The notes below the pieces were generated by a model, which did not search any database, was not told the DNA's origin, and saw only the letters and a list, made by a program, of their open reading frames with translations. DNA of 64,000 nucleotides from Massarina eburnea CBS 473.64 (lineage: Eukaryota; Ascomycota; Dothideomycetes; Pleosporales; Massarinaceae), in NCBI GenBank assembly GCA_010093635.1, contig MU006785.1, forward strand, positions 1,173,320 to 1,237,319. Direction: 5' to 3'. This document shows, piece after piece, positions 53,379 through 64,000 of the stretch. The translations under genes were made by a program, and so were the position numbers. Position 1 is the stretch's first letter. Every line of letters begins with the position of its first letter.

Positions 53379-55325
53379 CTAGTCGGAACCGTAATCGACC
53401 TCGTCTTCCGTAACAATGTCACCTTGACGCGCGAGCGAAGGCGCTGGGGTTGACTGCCTCACGACATTAGCATCGGCAGGGGACGCAACAGCACCGTCGT
53501 CAGTACCGGGAGCACAGTTGGCAGCGGCCGGGTTGCTAATCTGGACAGAGCCGAACCGGAAAGTCTGTACGAGCGCACTCGATCCACCGCTGCTAGGAAC
53601 AGCTGGGAGAGTCGCAGGTACAGTCCAAGTTGGATAACCAGACAACGTCGACGGGCCGCTGAAGATTGTCGCTGTGCTTCGCTCTCCGAACACTACTGGT
53701 GCCGGCCCTTGTTGCGAACCAGTCATCATGCCACTGCCTGCGATAGGGACGCTGGTCTGATGTGAGCCACTGCCTGCGATAGGCACGCTGGACTTAGGTG
53801 CTGGGCGATGACTGAACAACTCCGGCACGACAGGGTTCGCGTTCGGCGGTACTGCGGCTGCTGCGTTCCAAACCTTTGCTGTGCCGGGGGGCATGTTGAA
53901 GGTGAATGTATGGCCGGCGAGGACCGGTTTCGGCACCGATGTCGGGGGCTGGGTGTTGTCGACGCTGAATGTCGGAATGGATGCGGCGGGTACTGCCGCT
54001 GTGACGACATCTCCTCCGCATGGTGATTCCGAAGGCTCCGCCGCCGCCTTCTCCTCCGTCTCCTCCTCGCTGTCGTCCTCCTCGTCATCGTCGTCGCCGT
54101 CGCCGCCGTCGTCGTCGTCCTCGTCGTCGTCCTCGTCCTCGTCGTCGTCCTCCTCGTCATCGTCATCGCCGTCGCCGCCGTCGTTGTCGTCCTCGTCGTC
54201 GTCCTGGTCGTCGCCGTCGTCGTCGTTGCCGCCGTCATTGCCGCCGTTGTCGCCGTCGTCGTGGTCGTGGTCGTCGTGGTCGTCGTGGTCGTCGTTGTCG
54301 TCGTCAGACTCGGAATCAGCGGCATCCGAGCCGTTCTCACCCTCCGGGAACTCGAAGTCGACCAAGCCCATGAACTTGTACTTGCGTCGCAACGAGGGAA
54401 CGTAAAAGATCCTCCGGGCGATGCGCGGCTTGATGTCTATCCAGACATCCTCAACGCTATCAGCCACGGATTCCTCGGGAGCGGACCCTGGGTTGGGCGC
54501 GTCTTGCTGAACTTGAGGCGCAGGAACGACGGCGGGAGACTCTTGGACAGGCTGCGCGAAGGTGAAGTTGACAGGCTTCGCAGCGGCCTTGTTGACGATG
54601 TCCAAGAGCCTGTCGTTCTGCTCCTCGAGATCGTGGACGCGGTTCTCGAGATCGGCGATGGTGTCGGGGTTTTCGACAAGGTCCCTCAAATGGGCGTTCT
54701 CCGTAGTCAGACGTTCCGCGATCCGATTGGCATCGAGCCGGTACTGGTTGTACTCGACGATCAGGCTGTCAAGCCGATCAATCGCGGTGTCCCGGGCAGC
54801 TGTGTTCTCAGCCTCCTGATTTCGACCCTGAGTAGCGAGTCTCTCCTGGGAGAGCTCAGCAAGCTCAGAGTTGAGTTGGCGGATCAGGACTTGATCGGTC
54901 TCGTGGCGGTCTTGAGCGGCGAGCTTAACAGCGTTAAGCTCAGCCACCTGCGACCTGAGATGAACAAGTTCGTCGTTGAGACCCTGGTGCCTCAAAGACG
55001 ACCAGAGCTTTCGCAGAACGAAGACGAGGAGGTCGTAAAGACCTTTGCACAGTGGGGAGAGAAGCCAGCGGGCGCGAACCCAACTGGCCACGGCGAGCCT
55101 GCTGAAGAGGTAGCCGGACCCCCAATTGAGGAACGACGCGGTGACGAAGAGAAGGATGACACCGGGGATGTCAAGCCTTCCGAACCAAGATGGTTCGTCG
55201 TAGATGGTGTTTGGATCGCGACTCCAATTCGTACCGCGCGTGATGCCGATGGTCTGGGCCATGGTAGTTGTGGCCCAGAGAAGAACAGCGAGAAGAGCTG
55301 CAAGCAGCTGGTGGGTGGCAACCAT
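53379..55325 (-). CDS. membrane protein with coiled coil and long acidic tract
   Basis: A single-exon gene of 648 aa; not a family I can name. A signal peptide (1-24, LLAALLAVLLWATTTMAQ) is followed by a hydrophobic helix near residues 54-75 (IPGVILLFVTASFLNW), then aromatic/basic LRKLWSSLRHQG. A long coiled coil (about 115-250) follows, with LNDELVHLRSQVAELNAVKL and LENRVHDLEEQNDRLLDIV. Next comes a region of about 100 residues made almost only of Asp, Glu, Gly and Asn (about 335-430), coded by GAC/GAT triplets in tandem, with a duplicated GGDGDDDDEEDD block. The C-terminal third is Pro/Ser-rich with two copies of SVPIAGSG. It should sit in a membrane of the secretory route with a cytosolic or lumenal coil. 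The acidic tract could bind cations or basic proteins; that is inference. Confidence 0.8.
   Translation of the reverse strand: MVATHQLLAALLAVLLWATTTMAQTIGITRGTNWSRDPNTIYDEPSWFGRLDIPGVILLFVTASFLNWGSGYLFSRLAVASWVRARWLLSPLCKGLYDLLVFVLRKLWSSLRHQGLNDELVHLRSQVAELNAVKLAAQDRHETDQVLIRQLNSELAELSQERLATQGRNQEAENTAARDTAIDRLDSLIVEYNQYRLDANRIAERLTTENAHLRDLVENPDTIADLENRVHDLEEQNDRLLDIVNKAAAKPVNFTFAQPVQESPAVVPAPQVQQDAPNPGSAPEESVADSVEDVWIDIKPRIARRIFYVPSLRRKYKFMGLVDFEFPEGENGSDAADSESDDDNDDHDDHDDHDHDDGDNGGNDGGNDDDGDDQDDDEDDNDGGDGDDDDEEDDDEDEDDDEDDDDGGDGDDDDEEDDSEEETEEKAAAEPSESPCGGDVVTAAVPAASIPTFSVDNTQPPTSVPKPVLAGHTFTFNMPPGTAKVWNAAAAVPPNANPVVPELFSHRPAPKSSVPIAGSGSHQTSVPIAGSGMMTGSQQGPAPVVFGERSTATIFSGPSTLSGYPTWTVPATLPAVPSSGGSSALVQTFRFGSVQISNPAAANCAPGTDDGAVASPADANVVRQSTPAPSLARQGDIVTEDEVDYGSD
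54060..54315. repeat. trinucleotide-rich tract coding for the acidic region
   Basis: Strings of GTC/CTC/GCC/GTT triplets (plus strand) encode the D/E/G/N tract. Two near-identical blocks (about 54070-54130 and 54147-54207) indicate tandem duplication. Such a tract is expected to vary in length between isolates. Confidence 0.8.
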
Positions 55326-55971
55326 GGTTGCGGAAGTTGTGGTTGTGGGTTTGTGGTCGCTGTGGGGGGAGAGAGAGTGTATGAGAAAGGAAGAGGGGGA
55401 GCAGGGAGGAGGGGTTAAGTACTGCGAGGTGCGAGAAGAATTTTCGCCTGCAAACGAATTTACAAACGGATTTCTATCGAAGCTCGAGGCGCAGCCGAGC
55501 GGGGCGCGGGTTGGGGGAAGGTGAGAGATTGTGGGGGAAGGCGGGAGATTAGTTGCCTAGGTGAAGGGGAGAGAAACAGTACTGCCGTGACACAAACGAC
55601 TGTAGTCTAACAATGATATCTCTTGAACAGCGAGGTAGACACAATGCTCGTATAGGAAACCTAGGTGAATAGCTGTAGTTGTATTGAACACTACATTGAA
55701 GTAGCATTAGTAAATAATGTAGCCACATGTTAGAGAGTGCGGAGTGTAGAGTGAGGAATATGAAGTCAATTTATGTTTCCAGCCGCGAAGTATATGAAAC
55801 CCTGTTCAATATCGTTATCTATCTTTGTCTGGAACAGAGTGGGCATTGTGTGTACTCACATAGTTCACATGGGAGGCATACACGTCATTCCATATCTTCA
55901 AAACCAGTAAACAGAGTACATTGGCAAAATCGATACATGTCAGACCCTACATAGCCTAAAGAAACTCACAA
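55326..55971. other. promoter of the acidic coiled-coil gene and hexokinase 3' side
   Basis: About 645 bp. No ORF with family features. 55560-55760 is AT-rich. Confidence 0.4.
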
Positions 55972-57519
55972 TCAAGCCTTCTTAGCAAACTTCGCGACAG
56001 CCTTCATCGCCTCAGGATCCCTGATGCCCGCATTCTGACCCACCATAACACGCTTGAGCGTCAACGCAGCAATGAGCGCAGCACCCACACCAGATCCATC
56101 CTCAGCCGGAAACATCTCCACGGGGTCGCCCTTGCCCTTGCCCTTGTTCTCCGGCCAGTCAAGAATCTCCTTGAGCGCCTGCGCGCCACGCACCTTGAAG
56201 TGCGGGTACTTATTAAATACCGAGCCATCAGCACCGACGTGGCAAGTGCTCCAGCCCTTTTTCTTGCAGATAGCAGCGACACCGCAGGCGGAGAGGCGGG
56301 CAGCGCGCGTACCGATGAGCTCAGCCAGACGGCGGATGAGCTCAAGTTCGGGTTTCGTGGTCTTGAGGGAGAGCTTAGTCTGCATCAGCTCTTGCGTTTC
56401 CGACAAGTTCTCAAAGGGGTCTTCTTCGATAGCGGCGAGGAAGCCTGAGTCGAGCGAATACGGCTTCTTCAGCTTGGAGATATCCTGGCCGTCGAAGATA
56501 TTGCAGTCAGCTTGCTGGTTGAGGTCGAGGAGGACGAGGCGGAAGATCTCGCCGAGGTAGAGACCTGCAATCATCTTCTCGAAAGCTTGTTGGTCGGGGC
56601 GCGGAGACTCCTTGTCGATGATGATATCGTAGGGCGTGCGGGGGAGGACTTTGTGCTCGCTGTCGAAGGCGCCGTATTCGCAGTTGATGGCCATGGGCAG
56701 GTTAGGGTCGAGGTTCATGTGTGCGAGCTTGGGGATGGAGCCGCAGTTCTCCATGTACGCGGCATTGCAGCCGGTGCCGAAGATGCATCCGATCTTCATC
56801 AGGGGATCGGTATAGGCAGAGGCGATCATGGTTCCGGTGGTATCGTTAACGAGGGCAGTCAATTTGATAGGGACACCGCGCTCTTTGAGGGCAGCCTCGA
56901 ATGGGGGAACAACATCTTTCCCTTCCACGCCATCGATGTCGAACCCCTTTGTCCACCGCTGGAGAATGCCGTGATCGATGTACTCTTGCGTCGCCGGGTA
57001 CGAAAACGTGAAACCCAGCGGCAGCGCCTCAATCTTCTCGCCCTCGTGGTGGTACCCGATAAATTGCTGCAGACAGTCTGCCACATATCCCCACAGTTCA
57101 TCAGCCGTACCCGTCTTCAGATCCTCGGGCATGCGATATTTCGATTGTATAATGTCGAACTCGCCCGCCTGATCGCTGAGGGTTACTTCGCAGACGCGCA
57201 TGTTCGTACCTCCCATATCGAGGGCTAGGAAAGTTCCGGTCTCGTGGCCGTCCGGAAATTCCATGCACCAGGTCGCGTTCATGGGCTACATGTATGCTGT
57301 CAGTTTTCCTCAATTGCAATCACAATCGGTGGGCTGTGCACGCACAATGGTCGCATTCTCCTCGCGCAGACCCCTTTCGAGCTCGGAGATGAAGTGGTCG
57401 GTGATCTCCTTCAGCTTCTCTGCCGGTACGAGGAAGAGTTCCTCTAGTCGTTCGATCTGCTTGATCAGATCCTGGGGCACGTCGGCCATGGAGCCTAACA
57501 GAGTTGTTACGTCACCCAT
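55972..57519 (-). CDS. HXK1: hexokinase, 2 exons
   Basis: Exons 57519-57346 and 57285-55972 (1488 nt, 495 aa; an in-frame ATG at 57489 gives 485). It phosphorylates glucose, fructose and other hexoses with ATP, the first step of glycolysis. The intron (GTGCGT..ATGTAG) falls just before PMNATWCMEFP, a conserved position in ascomycete hexokinases. Motifs: LALDMGGTN (phosphate-1 loop, residues about 78-86; the usual Leu is Met here), LGFTFSYPA and WTKGFDI (sugar-binding), ALVNDTTGTM (catalytic base Asp near 206), IGCIFGTGCNAAYMEN (phosphate 2), and the adenosine loop GSGVGAALIAAL near the end. The pattern favours hexokinase over glucokinase. The N-terminal helix LIKQIERLEELFLVP matches the family. 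Confidence 0.95.
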
Positions 57520-59147
57520 TTACGGTATTCAATTCACGGCGACGTTTGGGATGCAAAGGAATACAGAAAGGTGTCAACAGCTCTTGGTAGTACAGGGGAA
57601 GGTGATGTGGTTGGGTGGTTGAGGAAAGAAAGATCGGTACCTCTTCGCGAAGGCGGTTTCTTTGCCCCTAATCCAACCATTTTGACGGCTGACTGGTACG
57701 ACGGTGATACAGAAGCTTGGGTGTATCTCGTACGTTATCAGCGTTATCTGGATAGTCAGTAGGTCGTAGAAAAAGAGAATTGGAAGCCTCTGGAACGAAG
57801 ATCTAGTTAGCTTTTATCCCTCAAGATCCACAAATATCCGAGTGACAAAGCCCAACAGGGACAAGCCATGGGCAAAACAAGTCCTACGGTGCATTGCATG
57901 TCCCACTCCTCGTTCCCTTTGGGCAGAGAAATTGAAGGAATTGATTGGGGTTGCGCTTACCAAGACGTTATGCTAATGCTATGTCACGGTTACCCCGCCA
58001 GCGATACGAGGACTCAATTCCTGGCCTGGAGCCGGGTCCAGCAGTGCAGAAGAGGATCAAAGTGGTTGCAGATGTCAATGTGTATGTCAGAGCCGAGAAA
58101 GACAAAAAAAGAATAACTGATGTGTTTGGTTGAGGATGCAGAATCATCTCAACAGAGATTGGCCCCCCACGTTGTCGGTCCGCGGGGCGCACGATGACGT
58201 ATCTTCGACAAGGTTTTGACCCCCTCTCGGAGAAACGTAGGGCCGATGATGATAACATCACTCCACCCTCACTGCTATCCAAACACTTTTATGGCCGTTG
58301 GCGCATGTTTGGATTCGTCTCTGTTCCTTTTCAATTCGAACTGTTTGCCATGAGTCCAGTTTCAGTACCACCCCCGGCCGCGACTAGCCGCAGGACGAGT
58401 ATTGACCTACCGCCATGAAATCTGTTCTGCCCTAGAGATAAGAGTTATCTTGACCCAAGAGCGATGGGATGGTCGGCAAGACTGGAACAGGTCGGAAAAC
58501 TCTTCTCGACTCTGGACAGGCGAATTTGACCTCACACGACGGCGATCTGCGCGAGCGTATAGATCGCTAATCGCTTCCCATCCCGCCTCTATACTCACTA
58601 GTCCCATACGTGACAACAGTATGAAGTCTTTGCCCACAATGTAGAGCACCGGCTCCTTTGATTCCATTCACCTTGAGGACGTGTGCGGGCTCTTTCCGTT
58701 TCCCAGGCAATTACGCATTCGCAGCACAACCGCCGGACACATCAACACTATGCCCCCGAGACCCGTACCTTACACCTATCTCAGGTGTATAACAAACAGT
58801 GGGGGTAATTCCACCGCCTCTTAGCATTGCTATCATCGAGGTAAATATCCGACTCTTTTCATCTGCCCCGTCATCGCTAGTTGTTGCTCTTGTCGTGGCG
58901 GTAAAGATACGCTGTTGTTGTTTACGAGCCTGGGCAACGCGTTTGTTGCTATATGACGCGTTCCGGTTGCACCTTGAAAGCTCTTTACTCGCAGCCTCGT
59001 AGCCTCGCAACCTCACAACATCCTCTTCGCCACCCACAACCCTTCCTCCCCCATCAGATCGCACACTGCCTTCGCGCAATCCAATCTGAACTGTAGCGTA
59101 TCTGACTGCTCCCCTCATCATCCGGTAGTCTCAGAATACTAACTGCG
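57520..59147. other. intergenic between hexokinase and an unknown gene
   Basis: 1.6 kb with hexokinase promoter at the left and the promoter of the 59148 gene at the right. Short ORFs have no recognisable content. Confidence 0.45.
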
Positions 59148-60257
59148 ATGCATTCCCAAGGTCATACGCGTGCAGTTAGCATGTCTCATCTTCAAGCAGC
59201 CTTCTCGTCCATGCATTCAGAAGAGGAGAACAGCCACGGTGCCAACACTGACAACATTGCAAAGGCCCATCGTGGAGATGAAGACGAAGCCCATCACGGA
59301 GAGGACTCCAGCATCGATGATGGTCGCCCGTTCCCCAAGCGACACATGTCTGTGACCGAGAAGGTTTCTGGGCTCACACTCCTTCTTGCTGGCGATGCTG
59401 CCGAGCATCGTGTTCGCGGCGACAGTAAGTCCCATGCATACACTATCGCAAGGAATTTCGGTAACCAGTTTCCAGCTTCAGAGGCCGTCCAGATCCTATC
59501 GTCACCCATCGATATCAAGGTCGTCGAGGATGCGGACATGTCAGTCAATGATGATCCCAACCGTAAATGGTGCACCGGTCTGCCCCCCAAGTCCAGCTAT
59601 CTTCCAGTCTCCCCGATCCGTAGCACTCGTCGTGTTCGTGGTCCCATGACGCGTCGTTCAACGCTCGCAGAGAAGCCCGAGCTCGACTATATCCTTCGTG
59701 CGGCCATGGAGATGCATAACGGCAAATTGCATCTTCCGCTCTCTGCCGATAGCCTCCATCGTCTCTCTTCACTCTGGAAGGGAGAGAAGCCCATTGCCGA
59801 CTACACTATCTTTGAGCGTATCGTCATCGAGAGCATCAACATGGTCCATGCCGATCATTTCATTTCTGCGCTGGAGTGCGTCGGTTCCTTGTGCAAGCAT
59901 CTTCTGATCATAGTCCCCATCAACACATCCGAGTACGGCGACGTGTTCGACTGGAAGGCTGACAACACCAGCACTGCCAACGACTGGGCCACAATTTTCA
60001 AGTACTTCTGTGACATCCGCTCGGTGACGCTTGAGGTCCCGGCCGGCGAGCCAGATGCTCTCACACAGGAGACGTACCGCCAATTTCACAAGGCTATCAG
60101 CCGGGCCACGTTCCTCAAGGAGCCGATTGTCAACATCTCGGCCCCAAGGACGGCAATTCTGCAACTCCATCCCGACATGGTGGACGCTGCTCCAGCCGAG
60201 GCCACCTCTGCCTCCGTCGGCGGCGGGTTCGACGAGGTGGAGGGTATGGAGGAGTAG
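59148..60257 (+). CDS. hypothetical protein
   Basis: A single-exon gene of 369 aa; not recognised. The N-terminal third is polar and His/Asp/Glu-rich (SHGANTDNIAKAHRGDEDEAHHG). A short basic patch RSTRRVRGPMTRRSTLAEK follows near residue 165. The rest (about 180-350) looks like a folded alpha/beta domain: LDYILRAAMEMHNGKLHLPL, IVIESINMVHADHFISALE, LCKHLLIIVPINTSEYGDVF and an amphipathic tail; the end is acidic (EVEGMEE). No signal peptide or TM. C-rich third positions in the second half argue that the frame is truly coding. Confidence 0.72.
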   Translation: MHSQGHTRAVSMSHLQAAFSSMHSEEENSHGANTDNIAKAHRGDEDEAHHGEDSSIDDGRPFPKRHMSVTEKVSGLTLLLAGDAAEHRVRGDSKSHAYTIARNFGNQFPASEAVQILSSPIDIKVVEDADMSVNDDPNRKWCTGLPPKSSYLPVSPIRSTRRVRGPMTRRSTLAEKPELDYILRAAMEMHNGKLHLPLSADSLHRLSSLWKGEKPIADYTIFERIVIESINMVHADHFISALECVGSLCKHLLIIVPINTSEYGDVFDWKADNTSTANDWATIFKYFCDIRSVTLEVPAGEPDALTQETYRQFHKAISRATFLKEPIVNISAPRTAILQLHPDMVDAAPAEATSASVGGGFDEVEGMEE

Positions 60258-61329
60258 GTCTGTCCAGCACGTTGCGAAGGGTTGGTTGCATGATTTTGGT
60301 TCCTAAAAGTGTTCGTATACCCATGGTCGAGAAGTTTATGGACTCGTTGAAGCTCGTAAGATAGCGTTTGGGAACAATAACAGTTACATCACGTCCCCAT
60401 CTATTATGGCGTGATGCCTTTAATGTAATCGTACTGACAACACTTCAGATAGGCAATGTATAGTCTACCTTTTTCACCTATGGCACTGATTTTCGCATTC
60501 ATCTTCCGTCTTCGGGCTGTTGAAAGTCTGCGCTTCGCCATCGAAGACGAGTTCGACTCCCCAACCCCACAGCCGGCTGCAAGGGTTAACCACAACCCCG
60601 GAGTTGAGAAATATCACGAGACTAGATCAGCGTAAGTATTTCAGCTGATCCTACTCACTATTGCAGTGGATCGAACAGAGAAGGTGCAGAATAAGGGAAT
60701 CTAGCGAGGCTGCTCTAGGTACTGTGTCGCACGTAGGCCTGCGAGCTGCGATTCAATACCTGTATCAGAACACGTCGCACAAATGGATCTTCTACGTAAC
60801 AAGCAGCTGGACACAACAGCGATGCCAGTGGAGCCAATTCTAAACCCGCGCCACTCATACGCGTGGGAAAATATCACATGGGTCATAGCATAGTCATTAC
60901 AAAGCGATAGTGCTTTGCTGGTAACCTAGACAGAGTACCTGTCACAGCACAATACACGAGTTCCCTCACCTCGCTTCCGGCAACGTTGAAAAGATGGCAG
61001 CACCGGGAGGAAAGTACTTTATTCATGAGAAAATGAAAGTCAAGGCGCCGCACCACGAGAGCTATGAGCAGCTTTGATAAACGAAATGGAAACAAGCTGT
61101 ATGGACTCTCTCCTCTCGCCCTGTTTGTCACCAGGCGCTAGAATAGGACAATTATTCTAACATGCATATAGGCTGAATTGGGTACCTAACCGTTCATTTT
61201 CAGCACCGCAGAGGACTTCGAACCCATTGCCGAAGCGTTCGAAAGGAACCGCCGCATCAAGTCTAGCCTAAGAAGCGGAGAAGGAAGGCGACAAACAGAA
61301 AGCGAGCGAGTTCGATGTATAGGAGTAGT
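60258..61329. other. intergenic stretch
   Basis: About 1 kb after the unknown gene. Scattered ORFs of about 60-80 codons carry no family features. It leads into the decayed hydrolase gene. Confidence 0.4.
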
Positions 61330-62160
61330 CGGTTCCTAGCTCCGCAGTGCGATGCACAATGGGAAGGAAGCATGGACGAAGGTCAAAGATTACTTCATGA
61401 AAGGATTTGCGCAAGTCCTATTTCTCCGAGGGTCGATATCATATCACGAACATTCGGTTTCCTGTCCATAACAGACTCCAATCCTACCCCATCCACGAAG
61501 TCGAAATCCACGCCCACCCCGACTAAGGCACCAAAATCCTCGCCTACAAACCCGTTCTCGCAACCGCATCCCAAGCTCGCCCGCCCCTCTCGTCATCATA
61601 ATCTGCGGTCTCGATGCATACCGCACGGATCTAGCAGTCTACATGGAAGGGTTCCGACACCACGGCGTCACAGCACTCGCCCTCGATATCCCCAGCACAG
61701 GAGACTGTCCAGCAAATCGATCGGACCCGACGTCTACAGACCGCCTCTTCACCTCGCTCTTCGAATGGATCGCGCAACAGTCCAAGATCAATCAAAAGAA
61801 AAATCGGCGTCTGGGCAATCAGTACCGGAGGCTTCTATGGTATACGTCTCGTGCGCGCGCATAAATTCGGCTACGGCGACGATGTCGGGGCTTTTAAGCG
61901 CAAAGCTAGTGATAAATTCTCAATATTTAGGGACGGGACGTTGGATACACAGTGCGAAACTTTTCCTTGTTAATGGGGTCGAGGGTGAAATTTTCCGATT
62001 GATGATTGTTATCTTGCGCTTCAGCGTGGTGGTATGAAGGAGATGAGGTTGGTGCGGGTGAGGAAACATATGGGGAAGCCCGAGGCTTCGCATATTGTTT
62101 TGGGGGTTGTTGTGCGGGATTTTGGGGGCTGGGGAGGCCGATGTTGGGGCGCATTTGGAG
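61330..62160 (+). pseudogene. decayed Ayg1-type alpha/beta hydrolase gene
   Basis: Broken pieces match the FrsA/Ayg1 family, fungal hydrolases best known for shortening a polyketide in melanin synthesis. In order on the plus strand: VLATASQARPPL, then an in-frame break, ICGLDAYRTDLAVYMEGF, ALDIPSTGDCPANRSDPTS, and, after a one-base shift in an A-run near 61798, IGVWAISTGGFYGIRLVRAH, which contains the nucleophile in a S-T-G-G setting. The coding then skips about 100 residues to KLFLVNGVEGEIF and, after another frame change, DDCYLALQRGGM and HMGKPEASHI (catalytic His region). The N-terminal part (61330-61600) is split by stops. Several lesions in different parts show it is not functional. Confidence 0.68.
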
Positions 62161-62501
62161 GCGGTGCCGTTTCGATCGAAGACTTTGGGGGATGGGAGAA
62201 GAGCGGGTAGGGTGGTGGGTTGGTGATGCTGTTGTTGGATTTCCTCAGTCCTGGGAATAAAGATCTTTATGATATAATCAAGCAGAAGAGAGACTTCAAA
62301 TGTGACATAAGAGAAACTATATAATGAATAGAGCAAGGTAATGGCTAGGTTAGCTGCCAGTGATGATTATTCGTCTATAGCATACACATTTCTTGATTCA
62401 CCCCGCCCGAAATAGCTCCCACTCTAGCGACTACCTCAGCTGACCATACGTTACCGTTTTCCTAGATCGCGAGAGCGAAATCCCAGTCACGACGAAAGAA
62501 C
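62161..62501. other. short intergenic stretch
   Basis: About 340 bp between two pseudogenes, AT-rich toward the middle. Nothing recognised. Confidence 0.4.
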
Positions 62502-63416
62502 ATGCCAGATCTGTCAATCCCTCCCTCGGAAGGTCGCTCCCCTTTCTTCAAATGTTTCCCTAAGGTCTGGAATTTGATTTATGAATTCGCACTCACAGAA
62601 CTACGCCTATGCGTATTCCACGACTTAAGCATCAACGATACCCCCAAGGGGCATTTGGTGGACGATTCGATACATGGAACACGATGGGGTCACTTCGAGT
62701 TAGCTTCTGGGTATAACTATCCTAAAATCGACATCATGCCTGTATATGGCAGCCAAAAGCGCCCGCCTGACGCGGAGTGAATGGTAGAGATCCACGGCCC
62801 TGAGAAGCCACGGCCCATGAAGCGCGCCAAACTACATATCATCCAAATGTTCTCAGCGACATTACTGTATAACACCAAGGTTCGAAATATTATTGTCACC
62901 TCAGCCTAAGAGTCTAATCAATTGTAGTACGTCTACAAGAGGTTTGCGTCGGAGACATGGGGACTTAGTATACGATACAATACACTTGTATTTTAGGAAG
63001 AAAGGGAGACTAATATATATTTGCTTGAGCTTTTTAGATTATTTATCAAGTCCTGCACCCTACAGCAACTCCACCGTGTCTGTGAGTTGGTTTTGAAGGA
63101 GGAGATTCCTATCCTAGATATCCAAACATTAAAAGAATTTTGCGTCAATCATGCTAAAGAATTACTCCCCGTAGTCTATTTTTGCAGACAGCACCCTAAA
63201 GCTACGGTGAAGGTGCACTTGCTGTGTATTACTAAATTGCTACAACTTCGGTACGAAACGGCTATGAAAATAGCTTCGGGACCAGATCCGACATTTGCGA
63301 GCTTAGAGAAATCCTTCATTGATCCAGTTGAGAAGGTGAGACACTACAGCTGGATTCATCTAGCTAGACTCACATACACAGTGCGGAAAGGGTGCAGTAG
63401 CATACACATGCTCTAG
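62502..63416 (+). pseudogene. broken 2EXR-like gene
   Basis: The start MPDLSIPPSEGRSPFF leads into FKCFPKVWNLIYEFALTE, the 2EXR head. A TGA follows at about 62778, then open text in the same frame up to LLYNTK. A likely intron (62880-62927, ending AATTGTAG) joins to YVYKRFASETWGLSIRYNTLVF, the block also present in the intact gene at 45568-46641. A TAG comes right after it, and the frame then continues for 130 codons (ELFRLFIKSCTLQQLHRVCE.. to 63416). Two stops in an otherwise collinear gene suggest recent loss by nonsense mutation. Confidence 0.6.
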
Positions 63417-64000
63417 AAAATCTGTTCTTATCTAGCCTATGAAACATTTTACGAGTCTGAAATGTGCAACACGCAAAAGAAATTTGCTGCCATAGATTTG
63501 TGGTTCAAACTCTTTGTGGTCGATAGCTTTAAGACTTGCATCTTAAGCTCAATGAAGGAACTACAGGGGAAAGAGATATATAACGTATATAAATTACCTT
63601 TTAATAAGCCAAAGGAATCGTTCTTATCAAAACTAAACCTTCTATTCTGCATGAGTTTGTTTTTGTTTGATACCAGGGGTGTTTCCTTGTTTAATTTCAT
63701 GTTTGTCAAGCTGGCAATCTGAGCTCACAAGGGAAGTATATAAGACTGTGCCATCTACTAAATGAAAGCGTATGTTAGAAGTGGAGGACGCGGAGTGGTT
63801 GCCAAGAATCCCTCAACATACTATACCTATGAACACACTATGATTCTTGTTGACTTGTATAATCCCTAGGGATGCTTTTACATATGGACGAAGTGGATCA
63901 CTAGTATATAAAAAGAGACTACACGTCTTATAGCATGTCCGGTACATGCCGTCCTATCTATACTTGCTTTACCTATGTCTTCCGTTGGAAGCACCTTTTC
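63417..64000. other. AT-rich end of window
   Basis: About 580 bp, AT-rich. An 86-codon ORF on each strand has no recognisable content. No repeat or RNA gene recognised. Confidence 0.4.

Noticed and set aside
54261..55418. 385-codon plus ORF opposite the acidic coiled-coil gene
   Set aside because: It is the antisense shadow; the minus strand has a clear signal peptide, TM helix and coiled coil.
1..64000. CRISPR arrays, bacterial operons, rRNA genes and intact transposons
   Set aside because: None seen: no spaced direct repeats, no transposase or reverse transcriptase text, and gene structure is eukaryotic with introns.

Overview
The window is nuclear DNA of a filamentous ascomycete (Pezizomycotina). 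Most genes carry short introns of about 50 to 130 bp with GT..AG ends. The families present are typical of moulds: a HET-domain protein, a Zn(II)2Cys6 regulator, a subgroup C-like GH18 chitinase with a hevein-type domain, 2EXR/F-box-like proteins, ankyrin remnants and GPI-type secreted proteins. The class Dothideomycetes is plausible but not proven from sequence alone. I rebuilt spliced gene models by hand; every multi-exon model below closes in frame (total coding length divisible by three).

Layout. 1-7.1 kb: a nine-exon chitinase, a decayed ankyrin-repeat gene and a four-exon 2EXR-like gene. 7.1-13.5 kb: a long gene-poor stretch around a single-exon, low-complexity protein of unknown function. 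13.5-20.2 kb: a HET-domain gene, then two secreted proproteins in tandem, both with Kex2-type KR sites and a shared cysteine domain. 21.5-25.7 kb: a CRIB-like protein and a secreted Ser/Ala-rich wall-type protein. 26.7-34.6 kb: an atypical SDR, a Zn2Cys6 regulator, a gutted alpha/beta hydrolase, and a head-to-head pair encoding a 2-keto-3-deoxy-sugar-acid aldolase and a D-galactonate dehydratase. 35.8-44.1 kb: a GPI-type protein, an AAA ATPase pseudogene that has lost its ATPase core, a BCS1-like AAA ATPase and a J-like protein without HPD. 44.3-57.5 kb: a Cys-rich membrane protein, a 2EXR-like protein, the head-to-head NASP-type histone chaperone and DPB2 genes, an acidic coiled-coil membrane protein and a hexokinase. 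59.1-64 kb: one unknown gene, then decayed genes (an Ayg1-type hydrolase and a 2EXR-like gene).

How genes work together. The dehydratase and aldolase form consecutive steps of non-phosphorylative D-galactonate breakdown, and their shared promoter holds a CCG-N3-CGG everted repeat of the kind bound by Zn2Cys6 proteins, one of which is encoded close by. NASP and DPB2 share a short promoter with three ACGCG cores (MCB-type), fitting co-expression at S phase. The most novel item is the tandem pair of Kex2-processed secreted proteins (16.6-20.1 kb): they share a I-C...W...C-x10-C-V domain, while their downstream processed parts differ, with W-rich repeated core peptides in one and a 10-residue glycine/tyrosine repeat in the other. 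No known tailoring enzyme (UstYa/DUF3328-type, tyrosinase) was recognised beside them.
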